From Tessaracoccus aquimaris (lineage in GTDB: Bacteria; Actinomycetota; Actinomycetes; Propionibacteriales; Propionibacteriaceae): a stretch of 64,000 nucleotides of DNA. A program made the position numbers and the translations under genes. Of this stretch, positions 38,407 to 46,707 are shown one piece after another. The notes below the pieces were generated by a model. It saw only the letters and a list, made by a program, of their open reading frames with translations. It was not told the origin of the DNA and did not search any database. The stretch is from the NCBI RefSeq assembly GCF_001997345.1, contig NZ_CP019606.1, positions 2,852,001 through 2,916,000 of the forward strand, given 5' to 3'. The first letter of the stretch is position 1. Each line of letters opens with the position of its first letter.

Positions 38407-39927
38407 TTGTCGTCAGATTTCGCGCGCCTCGGCGTGCCCACCTCCCTAGTCGCCGCCCTCGAGGCGCGCGGCATCACCAGCCCGACGCCCATCCAGGAGG
38501 CCACCCTCCCCGACTCGCTGGCCGGACGCGACGTCCTCGGCCGCGGCCGGACCGGCTCGGGCAAGACCTTCGCCTTCCTGCTCCCGCTCGTCGCCCGTCT
38601 CTCCGACGGCCGCCCCGCCGCGCCCAAGAAGGCCCGCTCCCTCATCCTCGCCCCGACCCGCGAGCTCGCCTCGCAGATCGAGGAGTCGTTGACCCCGCTG
38701 GCCAAGACCGCGGGCCTCAGCCACGTCACCGTCTTCGGCGGCGTCAACCAGAACCCGCAGGTCCGCGCCCTCTCCAGGGGCGTCGACGTGCTCATCGCCT
38801 GCCCGGGCCGCCTCCTCGACCTGATGGGCCAGGGCGCCGTCGACCTCTCGGCCGTGACGATCACGATCATCGACGAGGCCGACCACATGGCCGACATGGG
38901 CTTCCTGCCGATGGTGCGCCGCATCCTCGACAAGACCCCCGAGAGCGGGCAGCGGATGCTGTTCTCCGCAACGCTCGACCAGGGCGTCGGCGTGCTCGTC
39001 AAGGCCTACCTGCACCAGCCCGTGACCCACGAGGCCGACTCGGCCGAGTCGCCCGTCAAGGCCATGGACCACCATCTGCTCAAGGTCGACAAGGCGCAGC
39101 GCGTCGGGATCGTCGCCGAACTGGCGGCCGCCCCCGGCAAGATGATCGTCTTCACGCGCACCAAGCACGGCGCCAAGAAGCTCGCCAAACAGCTCATCTC
39201 GATGGGCGTCCCCGCGGTCGACCTGCACGGCAACCTCGCGCAGAACGCCCGCACCCGCAACCTCGAGGCGTTCCACTCGGGCGCCGTGCGGACCCTGGTC
39301 GCCACCGACATCGCGGCCCGCGGCATCCACGTCGACGACGTCGAACTGGTCCTGCATGCCGACCCGCCCGCTGAGCACAAGGCCTACCTGCACCGCTCGG
39401 GTCGGACGGCGCGCGCGGGCAAGGCCGGCACCGTCCTGACGCTCGTCACGCCCGACCAGAACAGCGAGGTCCGCGCCCTGATGCGCGCGGCCAAGATCAA
39501 CCCGACGACCGCCGTCGTGCGCTCCGGCGACGAACTGCTGGCCTCGCTCGCCCCGGGCGAGCGCGAGTTCCTGTCCCCCGAGGCCGCGCAGGCAGTCGCC
39601 TACCCGTCCAAGCCCGCGCAGCCCCAGGGCAACGGCGGTAACGGAGGCAACGGTGGCGGCAACCGCCGTCGCCCCAGCTCGGCTGGCGCGGATCGCCCGT
39701 CGGCCGGCGGTCGGCCGGGCAACCGGAGGGACTCCGAGTCCCGACGCGACGGAGAGAGCCGCGGCGGCGCCCGTCGTGGCGGCTCTGGTGAGCGTCGAGG
39801 CGGCGGAGGCGGCGAGCGTCGCGGCGGCGAGTCGCGTCGCTCCGGCTCCGGCCACTCGAGCGCGTCCCGTGCGGGAAGCACCGGCGGCGTGGCGGCCTTC
39901 AGCGCCCAGCGTCGCCGGGGTCGCTGA
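38407..39927 (+). CDS. DEAD-box ATP-dependent RNA helicase
   Basis: 506 residues. Q-motif (TSPTPIQ), motif I GRTGSGKT, Ia PTRELASQ, II DEAD, III SAT, V TDIAARGIHV and VI HRSGRTARAG are all present. The C-terminal 110 residues are Gly/Arg/Ser-rich (GGNGGGNRRR...RRGGSGERRGGG), an RNA-binding tail. It probably remodels mRNA or rRNA, perhaps in the cold. The TTG start at 38407 follows AAGGA with correct spacing and matches the family N-terminus; no better ATG or GTG is present. Confidence 0.94.
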   Translation: MSSDFARLGVPTSLVAALEARGITSPTPIQEATLPDSLAGRDVLGRGRTGSGKTFAFLLPLVARLSDGRPAAPKKARSLILAPTRELASQIEESLTPLAKTAGLSHVTVFGGVNQNPQVRALSRGVDVLIACPGRLLDLMGQGAVDLSAVTITIIDEADHMADMGFLPMVRRILDKTPESGQRMLFSATLDQGVGVLVKAYLHQPVTHEADSAESPVKAMDHHLLKVDKAQRVGIVAELAAAPGKMIVFTRTKHGAKKLAKQLISMGVPAVDLHGNLAQNARTRNLEAFHSGAVRTLVATDIAARGIHVDDVELVLHADPPAEHKAYLHRSGRTARAGKAGTVLTLVTPDQNSEVRALMRAAKINPTTAVVRSGDELLASLAPGEREFLSPEAAQAVAYPSKPAQPQGNGGNGGNGGGNRRRPSSAGADRPSAGGRPGNRRDSESRRDGESRGGARRGGSGERRGGGGGERRGGESRRSGSGHSSASRAGSTGGVAAFSAQRRRGR

Positions 39928-39948
39928 CCCCTCACGGCTCGACAGATG

Positions 39949-39981
39949 AACGGCCCGGTCGCCATGTGCGACCGGGTCGTT
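39949..39981 (+). terminator. Hairpin terminator of the DEAD-box helicase gene
   Basis: 14-bp stem (AACGGCCCGGTCGC, loop CATGT, and its complement with one G-U pair), 22 bp after the stop. The remaining 220 bp to the next promoter hold nothing recognised. Confidence 0.75.
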
Positions 39982-40204
39982 GCCGTCGCTCAGCGTTGGG
40001 CCGGAAGGGCGTCGACGCCGCCCGGGACGATCCCTCGGCCCCCTACGTGCCCGTCGTGGCGAGCGGTCCGAGGGCCGGTGTCGCCGAAGTCGGCGGATAC
40101 AGCAAGCGATCGCCGCGCAGTCGAGGGTCCGTCAGCGGGCAAGGGTCCGACCGCCGGCATCGCAGTCGACTGCCTCGACAGGTCCCGAGGCAGAGTCAAC
40201 TCCA

Positions 40205-40240
40205 AAAGCTATTGCTATTAGCTTTATGGCTATGTAGCCT
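40205..40240 (+). promoter_or_regulatory. Leaderless promoter with two overlapping operator dyads
   Basis: -35 TTGCTA (40212-40217), 17-bp spacer, -10 TAGCCT (40235-40240), 6 nt before the ATG. AAAGCTA-N7-TAGCTTT (40205-40225) and GGCTA-TG-TAGCC (40228-40239) are perfect dyads that cover the -35 and -10. TAGCTTTATGG occurs twice, 21 bp apart. It is a marked AT-rich island and the likely site for the TetR protein encoded downstream. Confidence 0.65.
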
Positions 40241-40246
40241 AGCTTT

Positions 40247-41062
40247 ATGGACACACCGACGCAGACCCACTACCTCCAGGTCGACGGAGGCCGGATCGCC
40301 TACGACGTGCGCGGCGACGGCCCGACGCTCGTCCTGCTCCCCGGCATGGGCGACCTGCGCGCCTCGTACCGCTTCCTCGCCCCTCTGCTGGAGGCCGCAG
40401 GCTACCGGGTGGTCTGCGTCGACCTCCGCGGCCACGGCGACAGCGACGCCACCTTCCCCACCTACGGCGACGCCGACACGGCGTCCGATGTCGTGGCCCT
40501 CCTCGAACACCTCGACACCCCCGCCACGCTGATCGGCAACTCGATGAGCGCGGGCGCTGCGGTCATCGCGGCCGCCGCCCCCGAACGCGTCAGCGGCCTC
40601 GTGCTCGTCGGGCCCTTCGTCCGCGACCCCGTCGACGGCTCCGCCCTGCAGCGGGCCGCCATGCGGGTCCTGATGGCCCGCCCCTGGGCGCGACACATGT
40701 GGAACGCGTACCTGCCGACCCTCTACAGCGGACGGAAGCCGGAGGACTTCGCTGCCTACCGGCGTCAGGTCTCGGAGGCCATGGCGCGCCCGGGACACTC
40801 GCGCGCCTTCTCGCTCACGACCAGGACGAGCCATGCCGACGCCGAGGCGGCGATCGGCTCGGCACAGGCCCCTACCCTTGTCGTCATGGGCACCAAGGAC
40901 CCCGACTTCAAGGATCCCGCTGCGGAGGCGGAGTGGGTCAGGTCGGCCCTCGACGGCACGACGGCGATGATCGAGGACGCCGGCCACTACCCGCACGCGC
41001 AGCAGCCGGAGGCGACCGCCGCGGCGATCCTCGCCTTCCTCGAGGCGGACGCGGATGCCTAG
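40247..41062 (+). CDS. Alpha/beta-fold hydrolase
   Basis: 271 residues: oxyanion LVLLPGMGD, VDLRGHGDSD, nucleophile GNSMSAGA (S99), acid near MGTKDPDF and catalytic His in AGHYPHAQQP. The substrate is unknown; relatives include esterases and haloperoxidase-like enzymes. It overlaps the following TetR gene by 8 bp, so enzyme and regulator are co-expressed from the dyad-rich promoter. Confidence 0.9.
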   Translation: MDTPTQTHYLQVDGGRIAYDVRGDGPTLVLLPGMGDLRASYRFLAPLLEAAGYRVVCVDLRGHGDSDATFPTYGDADTASDVVALLEHLDTPATLIGNSMSAGAAVIAAAAPERVSGLVLVGPFVRDPVDGSALQRAAMRVLMARPWARHMWNAYLPTLYSGRKPEDFAAYRRQVSEAMARPGHSRAFSLTTRTSHADAEAAIGSAQAPTLVVMGTKDPDFKDPAAEAEWVRSALDGTTAMIEDAGHYPHAQQPEATAAAILAFLEADADA

Positions 41063-41615
41063 GGTCGGGCTGACGGAGGCCTCGATCATCCAGAGCGCGG
41101 CGCTCCTTCTGGACGACGATCCCGACGCCGGCCTCAACCTGGCGACGCTCGCGCAGCGGCTCGGCGTGCGACCTCCGTCCCTCTACAAGCACGTCTCCGG
41201 CGTCGACGGCCTGCGCCGCGGCATCCTGCTTGCCGCCAAGCGCGACCTGGCAGACGTCCTCACCCGCGCCGCCGCGGGCACGGCACGTGCGGACGCCGTC
41301 CGGGCGATCGGCACGGGGTACCGCGCCTGGGCGGCCGACCATCCGGGCCAGTACGCGCTCACGGTGCGGGCGCCGCGGCCGGGCGACACCGAGGACGAGA
41401 CCGCGTCCGCCGCCCTCGCCGACCTGATGTTCCGCGTGGTCCAGGGCTTCGGCATCGGGGACGAGGACCTCGTCGACGCCGTCCGCTTCGTCCGGTCGAG
41501 CCTCCACGGCTTCGTCGACCTCGAGACCCGAGGAGCCTTCGGGCTTCCGGTCGAGGTGAGCCGCAGCTTCGAGCGGCTGCTGAGCAGCGTCACCTCAGCC
41601 CTGGAGAACTGGTAG
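41055..41615 (+). CDS. TetR/AcrR-family regulator with WHG domain
   Basis: 186 residues. Helix-turn-helix: SIIQSAALLLDDDPDAGLNLATLAQRLGVRPPSLYKHVSGVDGLRR. The C-terminal part (RSSLHGFVDLETRGAFGLPVEVSRSFERLL) is the WHG-type ligand domain. It overlaps the upstream hydrolase gene; probable autoregulator of the pair. Confidence 0.9.
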   Translation: MPRVGLTEASIIQSAALLLDDDPDAGLNLATLAQRLGVRPPSLYKHVSGVDGLRRGILLAAKRDLADVLTRAAAGTARADAVRAIGTGYRAWAADHPGQYALTVRAPRPGDTEDETASAALADLMFRVVQGFGIGDEDLVDAVRFVRSSLHGFVDLETRGAFGLPVEVSRSFERLLSSVTSALENW

Positions 41616-41685
41616 CCAGCGGTCGGGGAACCGATCCCTCGACGTCGGGCCGCGCCCGCTCCCCGCGTCGGATAGCGTGACCGCC

Positions 41686-44124
41686 GTGGAGCAAAGCGAT
41701 CTCAGACGCAGGCTGACCCCCAACGGGGTCGCCCTTGCGGTCGGGACCGCCCTTTTCCTGGCGCTCTTCCTCCGGATGACGCCGTGCGTCGCGACCGCGC
41801 CCGGCGCACCCCGCAACCTGCTGCTCGGTTGCGCGAGCGAGATCCAGACCACGTTCCTCGCCGACTCGATGGGCAGCGGCGCGTCCCCGCTCACGGGCGG
41901 CGACCTCACGCTCTCCCCAGTCCTGGCCGTCATCCTGTTCGGCACCGCCCGGCTCGCGACTGCGTTCGCCGGGCGACCGGCGGTCACCGACGTCCAGGGG
42001 CAGGTCGACGCGAGCGTCGCGTTCTTCGGGCTCACCAGCGTGCTCCTGTTCGTCTGTTTCGCGGCGCTGATCGGCGCGGCGGGCTACTTCGGCCGCCGGG
42101 TCGGCCACGCGCTGTCGCGCGACTCGCTGCTCATCGCCGCCTCGCCCATCGTGCTGGCCGTGGGCCTGATCAGTTGGGACCTGATCCCGCTGGCCATGAC
42201 AGGCGTCGGGCTTGCCCTGCTCGCCCGACGGCGGACGGTGCCTGCCGCGCTGGTGCTGGCGATCGCGTCCTGCACGGCCACGATGCCCATCGCCGTGGCC
42301 GTCGGGGTGCTCGTCGCGGTTGGCCTGCGCGGCGGGCTCGAGGTCGCGGCCCGGTTCGCGATCCCCTGGGGTGCCGCGTTCCTGGCGATCCATCTCCCGT
42401 TGATCGCGATCGACCCCGGCCGCATCTGGGACTACTACCGCGCCCAGGCGGGCGGCTCGCCGGGCCCCGGCTCGCTGTGGTTCGTCGCGCAACAACTCGG
42501 CCTCGACCAACCGCACGCCGGGTCGGTCGGCTTCGCGGTGATCGCCATCGCGCTCGGCTGCCTGTTCGGCCTGCTCCGCACCACGGGGCGACGCCCGCGC
42601 GTCGGGTCGATGCTCGCGATCGTCGTCCTCACCGTCGCGATCGCGGGGCCGGCGTACCCGCCGCAGACTGCGCTGTGGGTGCTGCTCGCGGTGGTCGCGG
42701 CGCGACCCAACCGGCGCGACCTGGTCGCCGTCACCGTCACGCAGGCGCTCCACGCGATCGGGCTGTGGGCGTGGCTCGGCGGCGCGCTGGCGGGCACGCC
42801 TTGGGTGTACTGGCTGACGGTGGTCGCACAGGTCAGCGTCCTCGTATGGCTCCTCGCGGAGACGCTGTGGGACGTGGCCCGGCCGACCCGTGACGCCGTC
42901 AGGGCCGCGTCGGCCGACGACCCGCTAGGCGGCGAACTGAACGACCACCCATGGGTCGCCGCACGACCCGCCGGTCGCACGGTCGCCGAGGCGGACGCCT
43001 CCGAGGTGGGGACGACGACCTGGGCGCGCTGGCGGCGCCCCATCCTGGCGGCCGCGATCGCCACCGTCGTCACGCGCGTGGTGTTCATGGGCGCGGCCTA
43101 CGCGACGCAGTGGCTGATGGTCACGGACAAGGTCAAGCCCTTCCTCGACTGGAAGATCTGGCTGCAGTGGGACGCCTACCACTTCGTCGCGATCGCCGAG
43201 CACGGCTACGGCCCCGAGATCGTCGCGGGCAACGCCCCCGCCTTCTTCCCGTTGTTCCCGCTCGCGCTTCGCGCCCTGACGACCATCGGCCTCGAACCGG
43301 TCCACGCAGGCCTCCTGATCTCGGCGGTCAGCACCTTCGTCGCGTCCGCCTACCTCTACCGGTTGGCCGAACTGCACGGCTTTGACGGCGAGCGCTCCGT
43401 CGTCTATCTGCTCCTTTTCCCGACGGGCGTGTTCCTGGTGGCCCCCTACACCGAGGCGCTGTTCCTGGCGGGCGCCGTCCCCGCGTTCTACTACGGGCTG
43501 CGCGGGCGACCCTGGCCCGCGGCCGTCTTCACTGCCATCGCCGTCGGCAGTCGCACGGTCGGCCTGTTCGTGCTGCTCGGCGTCGCCATCGAACTGGCGC
43601 GCAGGGCGTGGCCGAGTTGGAAGAAGATGGCCTCGGCAGTCGCGGCGATGGTCGTCGCGTCGCTGCCGTTCTGGGCGTACGGGCTGTACCTGTGGCGGGT
43701 GCGAGGGTCGTTCTGGACGTTCATGGAGGTGCAGAAGGAGGGCTGGGGCCGGGACTTCATGGGCTTCACGGACGGTCTCCTGGCGACCTGGCACACCTGG
43801 GAGGGCGACTACGGCGCGAACCTGATCTTCACCTGGCGACTCGAGATCGTCTTCGCGTTGCTCTCGCTGATCCTCCTGGTGTGGCTGATGTGGCGCGGCT
43901 ACCTGGGCTACAGCATCTACGTCGGCGCGACGCTGCTGATCGGGCTGAGCAACGCGTGGTACTACAGCACGCCCAGGCTCGCGCTCGCCTTCTTCCCCTT
44001 CGCGTTCCTGATCGCGGCCTTCGTCAAGCGTCGCGACCGCGCCAACACCTACGTCGTGCTCGCCATGGCCGTGATCGCGACGGTCGGGGTCGTCGCCTAC
44101 ACGCGAGGGGCCTGGTTCTTCTAG
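41686..44124 (+). CDS. Two-part membrane glycosyltransferase (PIG-V-like C-terminus)
   Basis: 812 residues with about 20 membrane segments in two halves joined by a hydrophilic linker (about 405-445). The second half has WLQWDAYHFVAIAEHGYG, the WDAxHY-type motif of PIG-V/mannosyltransferases that use lipid-linked sugar, and FFPLFPLALRAL. The first half resembles GT87-type integral enzymes. It probably builds a cell-envelope glycan. The start is GTG 41686, 7 nt after a TAGCGT -10; an earlier in-frame GTG (41677) lies inside the -10. The stop codon is part of a tandem repeat. Confidence 0.8.
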   Translation: MEQSDLRRRLTPNGVALAVGTALFLALFLRMTPCVATAPGAPRNLLLGCASEIQTTFLADSMGSGASPLTGGDLTLSPVLAVILFGTARLATAFAGRPAVTDVQGQVDASVAFFGLTSVLLFVCFAALIGAAGYFGRRVGHALSRDSLLIAASPIVLAVGLISWDLIPLAMTGVGLALLARRRTVPAALVLAIASCTATMPIAVAVGVLVAVGLRGGLEVAARFAIPWGAAFLAIHLPLIAIDPGRIWDYYRAQAGGSPGPGSLWFVAQQLGLDQPHAGSVGFAVIAIALGCLFGLLRTTGRRPRVGSMLAIVVLTVAIAGPAYPPQTALWVLLAVVAARPNRRDLVAVTVTQALHAIGLWAWLGGALAGTPWVYWLTVVAQVSVLVWLLAETLWDVARPTRDAVRAASADDPLGGELNDHPWVAARPAGRTVAEADASEVGTTTWARWRRPILAAAIATVVTRVVFMGAAYATQWLMVTDKVKPFLDWKIWLQWDAYHFVAIAEHGYGPEIVAGNAPAFFPLFPLALRALTTIGLEPVHAGLLISAVSTFVASAYLYRLAELHGFDGERSVVYLLLFPTGVFLVAPYTEALFLAGAVPAFYYGLRGRPWPAAVFTAIAVGSRTVGLFVLLGVAIELARRAWPSWKKMASAVAAMVVASLPFWAYGLYLWRVRGSFWTFMEVQKEGWGRDFMGFTDGLLATWHTWEGDYGANLIFTWRLEIVFALLSLILLVWLMWRGYLGYSIYVGATLLIGLSNAWYYSTPRLALAFFPFAFLIAAFVKRRDRANTYVVLAMAVIATVGVVAYTRGAWFF

Positions 44125-44185
44125 CCGCGTGTTCTTCTAGCCGCGTGTTCTTCTAGCCGCGTGTTCTTCTCGCCGCGGGCTCTTC
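44122..44185. repeat. 16-bp tandem repeat starting at the stop codon
   Basis: TAGCCGCGTGTTCTTC in three perfect copies (44122, 44138, 44154), with a fourth decayed copy to 44185. The unit includes the gene's own final TTC TTC codons and TAG. Confidence 0.85.
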
Positions 44186-44225
44186 GCATCGCGCGCCGCG
44201 GCCCACCCGGGGGTCGGGTCCTGCG

Positions 44226-44305
44226 TTGAGCATGTTTGGTTGCTCGTTGCCTCCAAAGCGGCGTTTGAACGTTCAGATCGCAAACGAGTTACCAAACATG
44301 CTCAA
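44226..44305. repeat. 80-bp palindromic element, copy 5
   Basis: First 24, last 24 and a central 16 bases (TTTGAACGTTCAGATC) are identical to copy 3 at 28332-28411; the remaining 16 positions are largely diverged. Lies 101 bp after the glycosyltransferase stop, before the arabinoside operon promoter. Confidence 0.9.
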
Positions 44306-44400
44306 GCCCCTCCCCCTCCGCACGGCCATTCGTCCGCCGCCGACGGCGGCCCGCTCCCACACTCTCGGGGCCACTCCGGGCCAAGTTCCCGTTAACAACC

Positions 44401-44444
44401 ATTTACAACGGGTGATTTACAACGGAGGAAAATCGACGTAATCT
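44401..44444 (+). promoter_or_regulatory. Promoter of the arabinoside uptake operon with direct repeats
   Basis: -35 TTTACA (44416-44421), 17-bp spacer, -10 TAATCT (44439-44444). ATTTACAACGG is repeated exactly at 44401 and 44415 (14-bp step), and GTTAACAAC lies just upstream. A sugar regulator probably binds here; none is encoded next to it. Confidence 0.6.
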
Positions 44445-44476
44445 GTGCGGACACCCGGAAGTCACGAAGGAGTGAC

Positions 44477-45802
44477 ATGATCCACCTCAACCGACGGCAG
44501 CTCCTCACCGGAGCCGCCGCCCTCACCGGCGCCGGCCTGCTGGCCGGCTGCTCACCGTCGTCGACCCCCTCCGGGGCGGAGACCCTACAGTTCTGGCACC
44601 TCCTCTCCGGGGGCGACGGCGTGACGATGTCGGGCCTGCTCGACAAGGTCAACGCCTCCCAGGACGCCTTCCACGTCCGGCCGACCGTGCTGGCCTGGGG
44701 AACCCCCTACTACACGAAGCTCGCCATCGCGGGCGCCGGAGGCCGCGCCCCCGACGTCGCGATCATGCATGCCACCCGGGTCGGCGGATACGCCCCCGGC
44801 GGCCTGCTTGATACCTGGGACATCGACCGGCTCGCCTCGCTCGGCGTCGACGAGTCCACCTTCAGCGCACCCATCTGGGACAAGGGCAAGATCGGCGACA
44901 AGCGGTTCTCCGTCGCCCTCGACGCGCACCCGTTCGTCCTGATGTTCAACACCGACATCTGCGACAAGGCCGGCGTCCTCGACAGCGACGGCAACCTGCC
45001 CCCGATCAGCTCGCCCGACGAGTTCGTCGAGGTCATGCAGGCGATCACGGGCGCGTCCGAGTCGCACGGCCTGTCCTACGGCTACCTCGGCGACGGCTCG
45101 CAGATGTGGCGGCTCTTCTACACGCTCTACACGCAGCACGGCGCCGAAATGGAGTTCCCCCAGGAGGGGGCACCCGTGATCGACGACGACGCCGCCGTCG
45201 CGTCGCTGACGTTCATGCGCTCCCTGCTCGACGGCAAGATCGCGGCACCGCAGGCCGACTACCAGGCCGCGATCGCCGAGTTCGCAACCGGGAAGAGCGG
45301 CGTGCTGCTCACCGGCGTCTGGGAACTGCGCACCGTCCAGGCCGCGGGCTTCCCGTTCAATGCGGCGGTGATCCCCACGATGTACGGAACGCCCGCCAGC
45401 TATGCCGACTCGCACACCTTCGTCCTGCCGCACCAGGCGCAGCCGAACGAGCACAAGCGGGAACTGACCTACCAGTTCGTTGCCGACCTGCTGAAGAACT
45501 CCTTCGACTGGGCCACGGCCGGTCACATCCCCGCCTACCTGCCGGTCACTCAGTCGCCCGAGTACGCCGACCTGATGCCGCAGGCCAACTACGCCGTCGC
45601 TGCCGATCAGGTCCGCTACGACCCGCCCGCCTGGTTCACGGGCTCCGGGTCCGAGTTCCACTCCGAGTTCGGCGCGACGGCCCAGCCGGTGCTGCTCTCC
45701 GGCGACGACCCTGGCGCCGCCGTGAAGAAGTTCCGCGACTACGTCACGCGTCAACTCTCCAAGCCCAACCCCGCCGATCCGAAGGGAGTGTGGAAGGCAT
45801 GA
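44477..45802 (+). CDS. Sugar ABC transporter substrate-binding lipoprotein (family 1)
   Basis: 441 residues. Twin-arginine-like start NRRQLLTG and lipobox LAGC (C25), then a family 1 solute-binding fold (LQFWHLLSGGDGVTMSGLLDKVN...WGTPYYTKLAIAGAGGRAPDV). It captures a sugar outside the cell; the GH51 gene in the operon suggests arabinosides or arabino-oligosaccharides. GAAGGAG precedes the ATG. Its stop overlaps the first permease ATG. Confidence 0.9.
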   Translation: MIHLNRRQLLTGAAALTGAGLLAGCSPSSTPSGAETLQFWHLLSGGDGVTMSGLLDKVNASQDAFHVRPTVLAWGTPYYTKLAIAGAGGRAPDVAIMHATRVGGYAPGGLLDTWDIDRLASLGVDESTFSAPIWDKGKIGDKRFSVALDAHPFVLMFNTDICDKAGVLDSDGNLPPISSPDEFVEVMQAITGASESHGLSYGYLGDGSQMWRLFYTLYTQHGAEMEFPQEGAPVIDDDAAVASLTFMRSLLDGKIAAPQADYQAAIAEFATGKSGVLLTGVWELRTVQAAGFPFNAAVIPTMYGTPASYADSHTFVLPHQAQPNEHKRELTYQFVADLLKNSFDWATAGHIPAYLPVTQSPEYADLMPQANYAVAADQVRYDPPAWFTGSGSEFHSEFGATAQPVLLSGDDPGAAVKKFRDYVTRQLSKPNPADPKGVWKA

Positions 45803-46707
45803 GCGCCACCACCGCACCCATCCGTGTCTCAACGGGCGGCCTTCAGAAGGGCGAGCGCCTGATCAGTTGGGCGATGCTGACGCCCTTCCTGATCGCATTC
45901 GTCCTCTTCCTCGTGTGGCCGATCCTGCACGGCTTCTACCTGAGCTTCACCGACCAGTCCCTCACCGGCGCGGGCGGCGACTGGGTCGGCATCGCGAACT
46001 ACCTGGAGGCCCTCACCGACCCCGTCATGTGGGGCTCGATGGGCAACACCTTGTGGTTCACGCTCCTGTCGACGGTCCCGCTGGTGATCGTCGCGCTCGT
46101 GATGGCCGTCCTCGTCGACCGCGGGCTCCCCGGCCAGTGGCTGTGGCGGCTGTCGTTCTTCACCCCGTACCTGCTCGCCTCGACGGTGATCTCGCAGATC
46201 TGGGTGTGGATCTTCAACCCGCAGATCGGGGCGGCGAACGCGCTCCTGGCGAAGTTCGGGATCGCACCCATCGCCTGGCTGCAGAACCCCGACACCAACA
46301 TGATCGCCATCGTGATCGCGACGGTGTGGTGGACCGTCGGCTTCAACTTCCTGCTCTACCTTGCAGCTCTGCAGAACATCCCGGCTCAGCAGTATGAGGC
46401 GGCGGCCATCGACGGAGCGGGCGGCTGGCGTCAGTTCTGGTCGATCACCTTGCCCCAACTCGGCCCCATCACCGCGCTGATCGTGATGCTGCAGATCCTG
46501 GCGTCGCTCAAGCTCTTCGATCAGGCGTACCAGATGTTGGGCGGCGTCTCCAGCGACACCACCCGCTCGATCATCCAGTACATCTACGAGACTGGTTTCG
46601 TCGGCTACCGCTTCGGATACTCGGCCGCCATCTCGTACGTCTTCTTCGCACTCATCATCATCGTCGGCCTCATCCAGGCGCTCGTCACCCGACGGAAGGG
46701 GCAGTGA
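45799..46707 (+). CDS. Sugar ABC transporter permease (MalF-like)
   Basis: 302 residues, six helices, with the cytoplasmic coupling loop EAAAIDGAGGWRQFWSITLPQLGP (EAA motif). Pairs with the next gene to form the channel. Starts in the stop of the binding-protein gene (ATGA overlap). No ATPase gene is in the operon, so a shared MsiK-type ATPase encoded elsewhere is expected. Confidence 0.92.
   Translation: MSATTAPIRVSTGGLQKGERLISWAMLTPFLIAFVLFLVWPILHGFYLSFTDQSLTGAGGDWVGIANYLEALTDPVMWGSMGNTLWFTLLSTVPLVIVALVMAVLVDRGLPGQWLWRLSFFTPYLLASTVISQIWVWIFNPQIGAANALLAKFGIAPIAWLQNPDTNMIAIVIATVWWTVGFNFLLYLAALQNIPAQQYEAAAIDGAGGWRQFWSITLPQLGPITALIVMLQILASLKLFDQAYQMLGGVSSDTTRSIIQYIYETGFVGYRFGYSAAISYVFFALIIIVGLIQALVTRRKGQ

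Noticed and set aside
28332..44305. Short reading frames in the 80-bp elements give similar peptides (MFGCSL...NELPNML) in three copies.
   Set aside because: The similarity follows from the conserved DNA arms. There is no ribosome site, one copy is inverted, and flanking frames differ. Structure, not coding, explains the conservation.
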